Source: Bolinopsis microptera
Taxonomy: Eukaryota; Ctenophora; Tentaculata; Lobata; Bolinopsidae
Reading direction: 5' to 3'
Assembly: GCF_026151205.1 (NCBI RefSeq)
Contig: NC_087082.1
Location: forward strand, 10,362,901 to 10,426,900
DNA: 64,000 bases
Position numbers and translations under genes: made by a program. Positions 46,371 through 58,645 of the stretch are shown here, one piece after another. Each line of letters begins with the position of its first letter. Position 1 is the stretch's first letter. The notes below the pieces were generated by a model that had not been told where the DNA came from, did no database searches, and saw only the letters and a list, made by a program, of their open reading frames with translations.

Positions 46371-49300
46371 ATGAAATGTTACTACGAAGTGTTAGGAATA
46401 GAGCGCAACTCAACCCCTGATCAGATAAAGAAAGGGCACAGGAAGCTAGCGCTTAAATGGCACCCTGACAAAAACAAGGACAATGAAGAAGAAGCGCACA
46501 AGGTATACCAGGTAATACAGGAGGCGTACGATTGTTTGAGTGACCCCCAGGAGAAGGCATTTTATGATAAACACCGGGAACAGATACTGAGGGGAGGTGG
46601 GTTTAGTTATAATTAATTAATTAATTAATTAGTTATTTAATTACTGTTTTTATTAATTGTTATCAATATCATCATGTTAAATAAGTTAGTGAACGATGAA
46701 GACTTGATTCTTGAACTGCGGTTTTTTAATAATAAGTTAGTTATTAACATCATGTTATGAAGTCATTTATCCCATAACGGACAGTATGAGTAGTGAAGTT
46801 GCTTTGTTGGCAACGAAAGCAATCCCGGTAAAAACGGTCAACTTTTTACAAAATGTTTGCAGGGTCAGATCACAAAGATGAGCAGATTAATGTTATGGGT
46901 TTCTACGGTTCGTCTTGTTACAATGGCTTTACTGATGAACCAGATGGCTTTTACAATGTTTACAACGACCTCTTTGTTCAAATAAGCCAAGAAGATCAGA
47001 GGTATGTTTTGATTCACGAATTTTTGAAGGTAATATTTAACAGCGATATATCTCTTATCGTTTGAAGGTTTGATTAGAATAATGAATATTTTACAGATGA
47101 AAGATAAGCAATTTTCTTCAGAGTGTAAAATTTCCATGATTAGAAAACGTTTTAAATGCGCTACTTTAATAAAGTTCTCTATCCTTTAAAATAATTTATA
47201 ATTCGACGGGCAAGTCAGGCATTTTCAAAGTTATCAATATTGACGATTAATTAACTAATGGAATAATTAATTATCAGGTACGTGGAGGCATCAGACTGGG
47301 AGGATCCCCCAAACTTTGGTTCATCAGATACTGAGTTTGAGGACGTGAGGCAATTCTACGGATGGTGGCAGAGTTACTGTACCAAGAGAAATTACATGTG
47401 GTTAGACGATCTCTACGATATACGACAGGTCTTTGTTTTATTCTTTTTCCCCTGTTATTTGGAATAGTTGATTTCTGTTAATTATGCTTAATTGAATATC
47501 AAAGTTTTTGAGTGTAAAAGGATTGCACTTAGCGGTCCCTCCGGACAAATTAGATGATTTTAGAGGATACGCCGGTAAAATCTGTAAAAAAATGTGTTTC
47601 TAAAGTACCGTAGTTAAGTTTTTCCAAATTGTCCCACATTCAAACGACGATTTTGGCGCCCCCCTAAGATGGCACACACCCCCCCCCCCAGCGGGGTCGG
47701 CGGGGCCCTTCGTTACGCCACTGGGCCCTCGCACTGGTTTACTATTTGTATACCTTTAGGGAATTTGAACACTCTCTAAGTTTATATTCGGATTACAACT
47801 ACTTTTGAATTATTGAGCCAAAGCCGAGTTTTGACTAATTGATCCAGGCAGATGGAAGGCGTATATTACGTGCTATGGAAAAAGAGAACAAAAAGTTTGT
47901 CGACGAGGCTAAAAAGGAGTACAACGAATCAGTGAGAAGTTTAGTATCGCACATTAAGAAGAAAGATCCAAGGTGTTTGGCGCAGAAAGAAAAACAGAGG
48001 GTTTTAGAAGAAGAGAGATTGGTTGCCGAGAAAAAGAGGAAAGAAGATCAGAGACGAAAACGTGCAGAGTAAGTTTGAATCTATTGAACCTATTTGTTTG
48101 TGTGAAATTTCAGAAAAACAAATAGAAAAACAGTTTAGGGTCGGGTATTTTTACCTCATAAAACAAAATATCATATTACTTAATCCTTATAATTTATTTT
48201 GTTCAGAGAAATAGAAAGACTGAAAGAACAGGAAAAAGACAGTATTGCTGAACATGAGCAGGTCAGTACATAAGATTATAATTGATGCTTAGTCATCTAA
48301 GTGGTTCTCTCCTAGATATTTTGTTTATTATTATAATTATATGAATGTTGAACCCTATCTACAGGGACCAGGGTACTGATGAACGAAAGTTCCCTCACAA
48401 CTTCAGTAATATATTGCCAGTGAAGGGTCACAACTTCTTAGATTAGATAACGTAACGCGCCTTTACAAATAGTTGTCCAGACAACGTTTTCTAGCGTTTA
48501 ACGGGCGCGCACGTACGTCGAATTAATATAATCGCCGCGCGTACGCGATCGACGTGCAAGCCTGCATATATTCAGTATTCAGCTACTCACATCGTACTGA
48601 GCTACATGTGCTCCTTGAATGGCACATGGTCGATATTTTAAGCCAAAATTAGTATGACACTGAAAGGTATGAAGGTTCTGATGTAAGTGGCTAACGTACG
48701 ACCGTTCTCAGCAATGTGTACAGTCACTCTCATCACATTACACATCCCCAATCTTGCGACCAAGGATGGTGTTAAGAAATTTGTCTTATTAAGCGACTTC
48801 TCTGATGAAGCGGTTAAAAACGCTAGTAAGCTCTTTGTGAACCACTCAAATCCTGTGTGGAAAACTTGGAAGCATTATTTTATGTAATTAAAGCCTGTTA
48901 AGTACTAACATACTGCTTATAACCAACACCTTATAATGTTGTAAAGATTGTAATTTTCAGCAATTGGATGGGTTATTGAACGAGTTTTCAGACAGCGAGA
49001 CGGAAGAGGACCCGTTTTATTGTCCGCTGTGCAAAAAGCTTTTCAAATCAGATAAAATGTGAGTAATTGAACTAAATTTTTATCGGTCACTGTGACATTT
49101 TAAATTATGATCATGATACTTTGTAAGTTGTTTTATTGTACGTATCCTGTGAATATGCAGTCTGTACGATTCAGTATATTAATGAATTATCAATTTCAGG
49201 ATGAAACAACACGAGAAGTCTAAAAAGCACAAGGAAAAACTTGCAGAATTACAGGGAGAATTTGCGTCTGAGTTGAAAGCTGCAGGTCTCTCCCAACCGT

Positions 49301-52300
49301 AAGATTAAAACTTCAATTTTTACCTCTAATTATTTGTTGAATGTAACGTTATAAACTACAGTATACTAGAACGGAAGAACCAATATAATTAAAAAACGCA
49401 GGAAATAACAATTTTAACAAATACTTTGAATTCAAATATGAAAAAAAGAGTCAAGGTTGGGCAACCTCACAGTATCTACTCGCAATGAGTTGGACACCTC
49501 CAAAGCACCAAGGTTGCCATTAACTTCGCAAAGTTCAAATCTACTGGGATTTATCGACGGCTCTACTTCAGTTCTTCTCATGAAGCTCCATGCCAGTCGA
49601 GCTCGAGCCTCAACATATTTCCGTGTAGTAGGATGGGATGCGACGTATATCAGAGGATTAATCACACCGGTTGTATAAAACACTGTTACAGTCAATATTT
49701 GTGACACCTCATAGCTATGTGGTATGTCCCATATGCTTGTGATTACTGTCGGAGAGTAAGCTAGCAGACCCGTTATTATTATACCGGAAGCAGTCACCAG
49801 GAAGCGACCACTGAGTCGTCCGGTGCTGACGATGACGAAGAGGATAGTGCCGTACATGACAAGGATGAGGAAAAACGGGACAGATATAAAGAAAGCTAGA
49901 ATCATACTTGTCCCCGACATTCGACATCGGTAATATCTGTTATCGTATTCTATCGTGATTGAGCCTGTTTTGTAAGCCACTATTTCGTAGAGCAGTAGCG
50001 CGAGAATGGGTAGCCAATTTGCTACAAACATGATCACACAAGTTGTCTTGGTAATAATAGAATTGTGTCGGAGAGGCAACATGATAGCTATTGCTCTGTC
50101 GAAGGTGAGAGGAAGCAGGGCCAGCATTCCTGAGCTTCCCAAACTTTGTAGAGCTATCGTGTACACCTCACAGAATAAAGTAATATTCGTACTGTCAGAT
50201 GCTCCAACAAACTTGCTGTTTATTATCCCTAGTCCTCTGAAGAAGCCGAGGAAAGACACCAAAACGTCACTGACAGCCACGTTTATGATTAAAAAGTTCT
50301 GACAGTTGGCCAGTCGGATTTTGCGGGAGAGAAGAAAGTAAATCACGGAACTGCTAAAGAGGATTCCGAGGAGTCCTATAACCGCCAGCACAGAGCCCTG
50401 AGAATACGTGCGTTAACCAACAAAGAAAGAAAGGAAAAACAAGCAAACGTTGAAATGAAGCTTGATAAAATTATAACGTCTGTTCTAACTCGAATTGGGC
50501 CACAAATAAACAAATTGTACATATCTGGGACATCTCTGCAGAGAGACTATTCATATCACTCACATTCACCGTCCTAAAGAGGCAAACAGGGTGGGTCTGG
50601 GTAATACAGGGGTGGTCTTTAATGTTGAACTCCATGATTCATCTACATAATAGCTACATAATAGGGTATGTTAATTATTCGGTCACATGTTAATTTGTGT
50701 GCAAAAAAGGAGGTAAGGTTTGCTATTCAAGATAGTTCTAAACAATCAGGAGATAAGAAACTTCGTTAAGCATATCACCGAATCGCGGTATCATAACTTC
50801 ATCAAATAAATGTTGGTAACTGACTTGGTGATCAGATTTTTTAATGACTATTACAAGTAGAAAGCCTGGCTTAACACTTAACAGGACCGATGGTTTCTAT
50901 AGTGTCAGGGCCAGAGCGTGGCAACCAGATAACAATCAGCAAACTGATGATAGAATCAGAACCGTATTGTATTACAAAGTGGCTTGAGAGGAGCCCCACT
51001 TGATAATCCTGCGGAGCGGGTCAAGACATCATCAGCTGTTTAAGTCAGTACGTGTATGTTACGATCGCTTTGTCTCAATCTTATTGAGGTCTTTGAGCGA
51101 ACAAAACGTTCACATAATTTACCGAAAACTTCCGTGCCCTATAAAAGTAAAGACTGCACTGAACAATGAACATTTGTAATTATTATCTTAAACGGTGCGA
51201 CTAGTTCAGGGACAATAGCATCATATTTAAGTCTGCCACAAGTTAATTTATAAATAAAAAGGATACCGACAAATGAGATTGACCTTGCACCCCATAATGA
51301 ATTTATAATCTGGTCTGTAGTAACATAACAATGAATTAACTCAACCTAATCGAATAGAACTTCCGTTAATTTGGTCACGTGACCGTGTACAGATCAATAC
51401 ACCCACATAATTAGGGGCCTAATCGGGCAGTAACATTGGAGCCCCAAGAAATGCATAATGTAGCAATTATTAATAGTAGGTGTTGTAACCATAAGTCACT
51501 TTTAAGAATATCTTTTCAAGTTACACACCATAATAAACAAGGCCTCCGTATATAATCCTAAATATTAAATAAGCTCGAGCAATCAGCTACAGAGTAACAC
51601 ACGCGTCATAATTTGATCATCAGCGCCAGAATTATAGATTTATGATCAGTGCACGCTCCAGAATTGCTCTAAACATAATGTTACCAGTAATTTGTTAACT
51701 CGACATTCTTCTGATTATAACACAATATGTTTCTTCAGACTTGAAACGAATGACGCCCCCACGCCGTCAACAAAGAAGAAAAAGAAGAAGAAAAACAGAA
51801 GGCAGCAGGCATGGGAAGAAGAGGAAGATTTGTATGACGTTTCCGAACTTAAAGGAGAAGAATCGTAAGTGATTACAGCGAGCCAGTGTTTTGATCTTAT
51901 ATAACCACAACCACCTACGTCCTACAGCGCCATTTACGCCTACTTGAAGTCTATCTTCTTCACATGGAAATCAAGTTTTTACAATTTTAGGCAAAATACT
52001 TAAAATTCACCAGTTCTTAATTTCAGGGTTTCCAACGAGTTATCAGAAGCTCTCAAAGACTGTAACTTAAATGAGGTAGATTTGAAGGTGGAAGAAGTGG
52101 GGATGGAGTCTGAAGACTTGTTAGTCAGTGAGTGAGATACAAATTCATTGTTGCTACCAGGAATCTAAATCGTAGTATAATTTAAAAAGGGCAACATTCG
52201 AAGAAAAAACATACTAACGTAAAACAATATTCCAACAGATATCACCTCTAACGAAAAAACTTCTCCTGAAAATATCCCCGCTGGCGCTAACAGTAAAGAA

Positions 52301-52871
52301 GATGTGCCCTCAGAAAAGACGGGCGGACCCCCGAGACCGAGTGATTATGCCCCTGAGGAGGAATGGAGAGAGTACATGAGCTATCACTACACTAACGAAG
52401 AGACTACTGAGTGCGGTGTCCCTGTCTTAACCAGACCAAGAGGCGAAATGTTAGTACCGTTGGTTTTCTGTGCAGTTATTGTCTATACGTTTGGTCGTTT
52501 ACATGGCTAAAAGGATGAAACCGTGCCAGTATTTCAGTTCATAATCATTTTTACGGCATACAATTACGGTGCTCCTCCAAAATAATAAAATCAATCTAAC
52601 AACTTTAATATCCCTCATCAGAGAAGAGTCGGCGTCACAAAACATCGAGTCAGACTACACCATAATCAGTACAGCCCCACCTGCTCAACCTACTCCCGCC
52701 GCTGGTCCCAAGAAAGCGGCGTGTAATATGTGCGGTGCAGACTTTCCGAGTAAAACTAAACTTTTCAATCACTTACAAGAAACCGGACATTCTATAAAGA
52801 AAGAGTTTGTTGAAAAACCGGTGGCAAAACCAACGGGGAATAAGAAGGGAAAGAAAGGGAGAAGGAGGTGA
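46371..52871 (+). CDS. DNAJC21: DNAJC21 (J-domain zinc-finger ribosome biogenesis factor)
   Basis: DNAJC21/JJJ1 acts with HSP70 in late cytoplasmic maturation of the 60S ribosomal subunit. Exons: 46371-46596, 46863-47001, 47278-47428, 47848-48068, 48207-48261, 48961-49058, 49200-49298, 51739-51864, 52027-52127, 52239-52449, 52622-52871. The total is 1677 bases and 558 aa (human about 531). The J domain has the HPD motif ([13 protein letters not shown]). FYNVYNDLF and [16 protein letters not shown] follow, then a charged coiled-coil ([16 protein letters not shown]), a first C2H2 finger ([20 protein letters not shown]), a Lys-rich stretch and a C-terminal finger ([20 protein letters not shown]). 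It ends in a basic tail GKKGRRR. Intron 7 contains an opposite-strand GPCR. Intron 10 can be read through into a hydrophobic tail. Confidence 0.93.
49432..50635 (-). CDS. Class A GPCR nested in DNAJC21 intron 7
   Basis: Exon 2 (50397-49432) carries seven TM helices. TM1 reads [22 protein letters not shown]2 has [12 protein letters not shown]3 ends [11 protein letters not shown] (DRY becomes DRA), and TM7 reads [15 protein letters not shown] with the NPxxY motif. Cys in loop 1/TM3 (LFCEVYTI) and in loop 2 (YYRCRM) can form the usual disulfide. A candidate exon 1 (50635-50564) gives [20 protein letters not shown] and joins at a gtgagt donor in phase 0, for 345 aa in total. Exon 1 is less certain than exon 2. 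The ligand class is not determined. It is encoded opposite to DNAJC21. Confidence 0.88.
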
Positions 52872-53257
52872 CCCAAGGAAGTCGTCTAATCTTTTAGATT
52901 TATAAGAGTCTGTAACGTGTTCCTTTCAAGCAGGTTTTAAACCAGGGAGTGCTGTTTTTAGTATATTTGCAGGTATAGTAGTAGTTTCACGACGAATTTA
53001 TGTTTGTTGGTTTCAGTCCAATTTTTCTAAGTTAAGTTGTTCACCTTTACATAAATTATTCATCTCAATTTATGCAATTCAGACTTCAATTTCAGGCACC
53101 TCTTTATTTTCTATTTAATTGTGTCTGTCATTGTGAAATTCTCATTTTAAATATTTTGCCCATTCTGCAATTTTACTACGAAACTTAAGCGAATTTCCTC
53201 CAAAAATGAATCCTGTTTCATCATGTTTACTTAATAAGAAACACACAGATTAGCATA

Positions 53258-56200
53258 ATGTCCGGTCCCAGAGCCAGAGCAATGCAGATAACCCTTCAAG
53301 GTATCAGAGAGATAAACCTTGCCTTCTGCCCTTTTGACAGATATGCCGGTACTTGGGAAGTCAGGTATGTTAATATATGAATTTACCCCGTTATAACCCC
53401 CAGTGGCTAAAATATAAAAAGCGACTAGAAATATGTTTTAGACGGAAAAAGTGGCTATACATTTTTCGGTCGCCCCGCGGCGGGGTGACTATTTCATTAT
53501 GTTTCACCCTTAATTCCATACCATACTGTATCGTGCTTTGCTGATTACGTTACTGAGGTATTATTAGTTATTCGTTAGTTATTCATAATTGCCAAACAAA
53601 AATGGGAATAAAATGATCGTCGTCGAGCCCAAAACCCGTATTCTGCATATTGGAGGAGAAGGCTCTAACCAACTAAGCCACACGGTCCTGTTCAAGAGTG
53701 TAATATTTATATCTGTAAACACATGGAATTTTCATTGGCAACTATAACATAGTAACATAGTATTAGTATAGTAACAATACGGAGAACTAAATGACATACA
53801 GTCCCAAAGCTGGCAAAGCTGGATTTTATTATCATTTCATTGTTTAATGTTTATGCTAATCATGTGATGTCTTTTAACGCTGATTGAACACTTTCTCATC
53901 ACATAATATTGTAAAGGTAATCAATTATAATTAAATTCAGCGAAATTGACACAATGAGGGTGTGCACTGTGCATGACGTCATTTCTATTCAACTCAAGTT
54001 TTGCTTTTAATTTAATAAGCTCTCACATCCACAGAAGCAATTTTTATTATCTAGATTAAAGCAAGAGTTCCCATCAGGGGGATGGAAAGATGGAAGCTTA
54101 AGTCTAATAAACTTCCTAAGAATTACTCAACAGTCAACTGCTCGCAGAATTATACATAATATGTAATATGTGTATTGTATAACCCGTAGTGTAATCACAT
54201 GGTCCGGATCCGTGGGACACTGGTGAGCAGCCTGATTGGCTCTGAGTTTTGGTTAATTCCTTTTTTACATTTTAGAACAATGATATATAAAATGAAAACG
54301 AAGTTACTCGGAATTATCACAATATATCATATCAGGCTGACTACAACATTAAAATTGTGATTAATAAGTTTTACGTTAATGTATTTTGAATGTCAGGGCC
54401 ATCGTACATCACGTAGACAACGAGAGTTGCTGCAGACAGCAGTGTAGCCTGCCGTTGGAGGATTCTCAGGAACTTTGTCGAGGGCAGTATTCACAGATAT
54501 TTATGTTCAATCGAAAGTGTTCACAGATTATGGCAGTAGTTTCCATAATTTTGCAGCTTTGACAGAAAACGGGTTCTCATACATGGTCTTTATGTAGAAA
54601 GGGCAGTTCTTAGCAAGTGGATGTATTCTTGCTTTGGTTCCTAGGCGATCATTTCAATGTTATTTGTGATTTTGCCATTGAGGCATTTTCAATGATGTAT
54701 CTCTCTCTTCTTCTTTGGAGGGATGGGAGGTTGAGGATTTTTAGTTTCTCCCAGTAGTCCAAGTTCTGACAGCCTGATATCCTGCGGGTGAAGGACCTTT
54801 GAACTGCTTCCAGTGCTTGGAATTCGTGTACCGTGAGGATGAGTGCCCAATACAATTGAAATAATTCTTTCTGGTATGACTTACTACCACCACTTGTTCG
54901 AGGAACAAAATGCTTGATAACTTCGTCATTTCTAATCCGTTTTGCCTCAATGTTTCAGATCAGATGCAACATTTAATAATCTACCGTCTCCGAAAAAATA
55001 GGCGTTCAGCATGTTCAAAGAGAAAAATATGAGTGTTTTAATATTGAATGGGCGTGCTATAAAATATTCGAATTTTCAAATTTTGGCGACGGAATCCTCG
55101 AACAAGTAGGTACAGTAATTGCCGTCTGCAAAGCAACAACTCTTAAATATAAAACACGGCGGAGGTATGTACTATTTATCCGATCCAGGGACTAGGGAAA
55201 TAGTTCGTCTAATAAATTTACTTTTATCAACATGATTAAAGTTGTGATATAGTTGTATACTGAATGTTTGAATTTTTCTCTATCAAATTAGGTTTTTACC
55301 GATATCCTGGAATAGTTCTCCGTGTCAAACGAAAATCTGAAAATTCCACAAACCCTTAGTCCTAGTCCAGCATTTCTTGGTGGCTCTAATTCCGTCGGTG
55401 GTCAGTCCCCATGCGTGGTACTTTTCGGCGGGTATTGGGTATTTACGACTCACTTGGAAGTTGGATCATAACTATTCGGAAGTCGGAACTTCTCGGCGTA
55501 GTACGCCCGTAGGTTTACCTTACCAAAACCTGGGGTAACTTTATTTAGAAAGGTGGTTCTATTAGAGATCTCAAGTCATATGTGATCCCTATTTTATTAT
55601 GTTTAATCTGTATCATGGGTTTTCGATTTAGAATTAGTCTGAGCTGTAATTCGTAGTGTGGCTTTGTACAACGTGAACCAAATTTTTAAAGCTACAACTT
55701 TTACATCCTTACAGATAAAAATCCTCCGGATTTTTATACAATGTCATCAGGAGATCAGGAAAAAAGGCACAATATTTCAGAAAGTTTCTTATGAAAACTA
55801 AAAAGGGGGATCAAATAACAGGAAAAGAGAAAACTGCAGCTACTCACAGCTGGGATTGTTAAAGGAGGACAGATCAGTACACTTCATGCTGATAGACTCC
55901 TTGCCCCTAGTAATGGAGCAAACTTTTTACTTGTACAATGCAATGTACATCACCCCACATGCACAGTAATCTACTCTATTACCCGGAAAATGTTCTGAGA
56001 TAGTTGAATATTATGATTTGAGGCAGGGTCGCTGGGGTCTGAGGGATTATTCAGTAAGGTATCGCGTGGATGCCATTCTGTGTCCTCATATTGAAATATT
56101 TAAGGGATTGAAATTACAAATATTGCTGGCAAGCACGATTTATTTGATGATTGCAGGATAAGTTGTGCAAGGTAAAACCTCTCCTCAAAGCTTTTGTTCG

Positions 56201-57329
56201 CAAAGCAACATTTTGGTTGTTTATACAGGGTGGCCTAGCTAAGTAACTACCCACACGCAACCCTTTAATAACTCACGTAATTCGTGTCAGAATTGCTTAC
56301 AAATTTCAGAGAATATAGATATGGATCAAACTTAGATTTGACCCATAAAAAACGCCACTCCCTCTTTTTCTCTATTGTCACCATAAAGTGAGAATGTTTT
56401 GAGTTAGGAACTCCAAAATTTCCAGACAAATTTGGTTTGATAATTGAAGTGCATTTTGCGCGTTTTTTGTCCCAAGAATAAACAAGAATCTAGCTAGATC
56501 TTACATGTCATGCGCTCGATTCGAACGTCTTGAGAACCCCTGAGAGCGACTAATTTTAATTTAATTTGAATATTTTTTTGTTGACAAAAATCAGTCAATG
56601 GCTATGGAAATATTATGACTAGGATTTAGATTCTTAAATTTCTCACTTTAAGCCACTGGGTTATAACCATCAAAACAGATGTTATGATTGGCTACACTAC
56701 GATCAACCTGACTTTTTTAAAATACAGTAGAAAACGGTGTTAACTCTGATTGTTTACGGATTGTGATATAACCTTCTGCTTCACTAACCTGGCAATGTTG
56801 ACAGAGAGTATTTCAACAAAGTCTCCAATCCAGTGGTTAAGAAGAGTAACCCGGAGTGTACTGTTAACATGAAGGTGTTACACGATAACAGTCAGCCTCT
56901 AATCCGCGTTCTTTACTGTAAGTTACTTTTATTGCAGTGAGGTGTGAATATTTAGTTAATCATAGACAATCTGACTGAATATTGATTAATAGGGTCCGGG
57001 ACTCGCCGACTTGAGACTCAACGGCGTGGGATGTTTTGGCGCAAAAGATAAGGGTTAGGGTTAGGTTGAGACAAAATTCTCAGACCCTAGCCTTAACTTT
57101 TTGCGTCGGCAAGTCCCACGCCGTCAAGTCCGGGACTCATCGGCAAATTCAGAATTGATTTGTATTTTATTTAAATCCCATATTCTGTTCAGCTGACACA
57201 GAAGAGATGACGTACTACCCGCGGACAATGTCCCTGTCCAACATTATGAGGGACATCCACAACACAACCAGACGGAAACTAGCAGACCAGGACATCCCGG
57301 TTGACTTTGGTGTCGCGTGGCGGTACTGA
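53258..57329 (+). CDS. MRPL53: Mitochondrial large-subunit ribosomal protein L53
   Basis: A component of the 39S mitoribosomal subunit. Three exons (53258-53364, 56805-56917, 57193-57329) total 357 bases and 118 aa (human about 112). Exon 1 encodes LQGIREINLAFCPFDRYAGT, with the CPF motif typical of L53 (QFCPFE in human). Exon 2 gives KKSNPECTVNMKVLHDNSQP, then LIRVLYSDTEEM, matching the family's C-x-V...D-x-R-H-D...V-x-F order. The C-terminal helix reads SLSNIMRDIHNTTRRKL. Intron 1 (3.4 kb) hosts a SINE-like piece, a LINE tail and a MITE; intron 2 holds a fold-back. Cytosolic translation with mitochondrial import is inferred from the family. Confidence 0.85.
53612..53697 (-). mobile_element. 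tRNA-like SINE head
   Basis: The reverse complement reads gtgtggcttagttggttaga, a good A box, followed by an anticodon-arm-like segment and ggttttgggctcgac, a poor B box. It cannot fold into a full tRNA by eye, so a tRNA-derived SINE relic is more likely than a functional tRNA. Confidence 0.5.
54390..54870 (-). mobile_element. LINE ORF2 tail fragment
   Basis: The minus frame at 54855-54649 reads FQALEAVQRSFTRRISGCQN, then LDYWEKLKILNLPSLQRRRE, typical of jockey/CR1-like LINE tails. Further 3', FSVKAAKLWKLLP, VPENPPTAGYTAV and an NSR motif follow, with stops between. It lies in MRPL53 intron 1. Confidence 0.75.
54870..55165 (-). mobile_element. Mariner-like MITE, internally deleted copy
   Basis: tggtatgacttactaccac, tgcttgataacttcgtcatt and ggcgacggaatcctcgaa match the 42875-43641 element in inverse orientation; the middle part is missing and the TIR tips are lost. 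It directly adjoins the LINE tail. Confidence 0.8.
55166..56804. other. Intron sequence, no gene recognised
   Basis: This is the rest of MRPL53 intron 1. At 56224 tatacagggtggcc resembles a single Tc1/mariner-type terminus, but no partner end is seen. The rest gives no domain or tandem structure I can support. Confidence 0.45.
57000..57150. repeat. Fold-back with telomere-like centre
   Basis: The left arm (about 57001-57073) has cggcgtggga and ggcgcaaaagataaggg; the right arm (about 57085-57149) is its imperfect complement. The turn contains gggttagggttagg. It lies in MRPL53 intron 2, about 40 bp before exon 3. Confidence 0.7.
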
Positions 57330-57770
57330 GCGGTTGAACTCTTTTGTTGGGAAAATCTCACTCAAGTTGGGATCTTTCGTTAATCTGGTGGCGGATCATG
57401 AAGATTGCAAGCCGAATTCCGATGTGAATACTGTGGATGAAGAGTTAAAGATAACTTATGACTTCTGTAAGAGAGTTAGGACAGAGCGAACGATTTTGAT
57501 TTTGATCGGCGAGGCACTTTTGTTTAATTCAGACCAGGGATTATTTATTGAACTAATTTATTAAGTTTTACTAAGATATTGTCCTTACTGATTGTATTTT
57601 TGTATTGATTTGTATGATATAAAAACATTTGTTGCGTCTTTATTCAAACTGCCGCGAACGTCATGCAATAGTTTTACACTCGCGTTATGAAATTATTCAA
57701 TATTACCAATATAAATACTACATTCCTCACCTCTGCTCTTCCCCCAAGCTAAGGCACCCTTACTCTCACA

Positions 57771-58293
<523 letters not shown>

Positions 58294-58645
58294 AGAGTAT
58301 GGTGGTGCTGTTTTTATAAATTATATAAGTTATAATTAAGTGGTGAAATGGTAGTGGTGACATTGGCTTTGTTTCGGAATATTTTCATATTAAGGGTTGG
58401 AATTTATGCTCAATATGTCGTTTTACTGTCTGCTCTTAAGACAACCTGGGACATGGTCGTTTCCGTGATTGTCAGATGATATTTCATCAAAATGAATATA
58501 ATTAATTTCTTCTCGAACTCTTCGATGTTCTGTATTTCCAATTCCGAATCTTAACAAATTTAACGCAATATAAACTGAGATTTATAAATATCACATAAGC
58601 GAAACATTTCCAAAAACCACCTAAACTCTCAACCCCACTTTAGCC

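Noticed and set aside
53612-53697. Functional tRNA gene
   Set aside because: The A box is good, but the B box and T arm do not fit and no acceptor stem closes; a SINE relic is likelier.
56224-56300. Complete mariner-type element
   Set aside because: Only one terminus-like tatacagggtggcc is visible and no inverse partner was found nearby.
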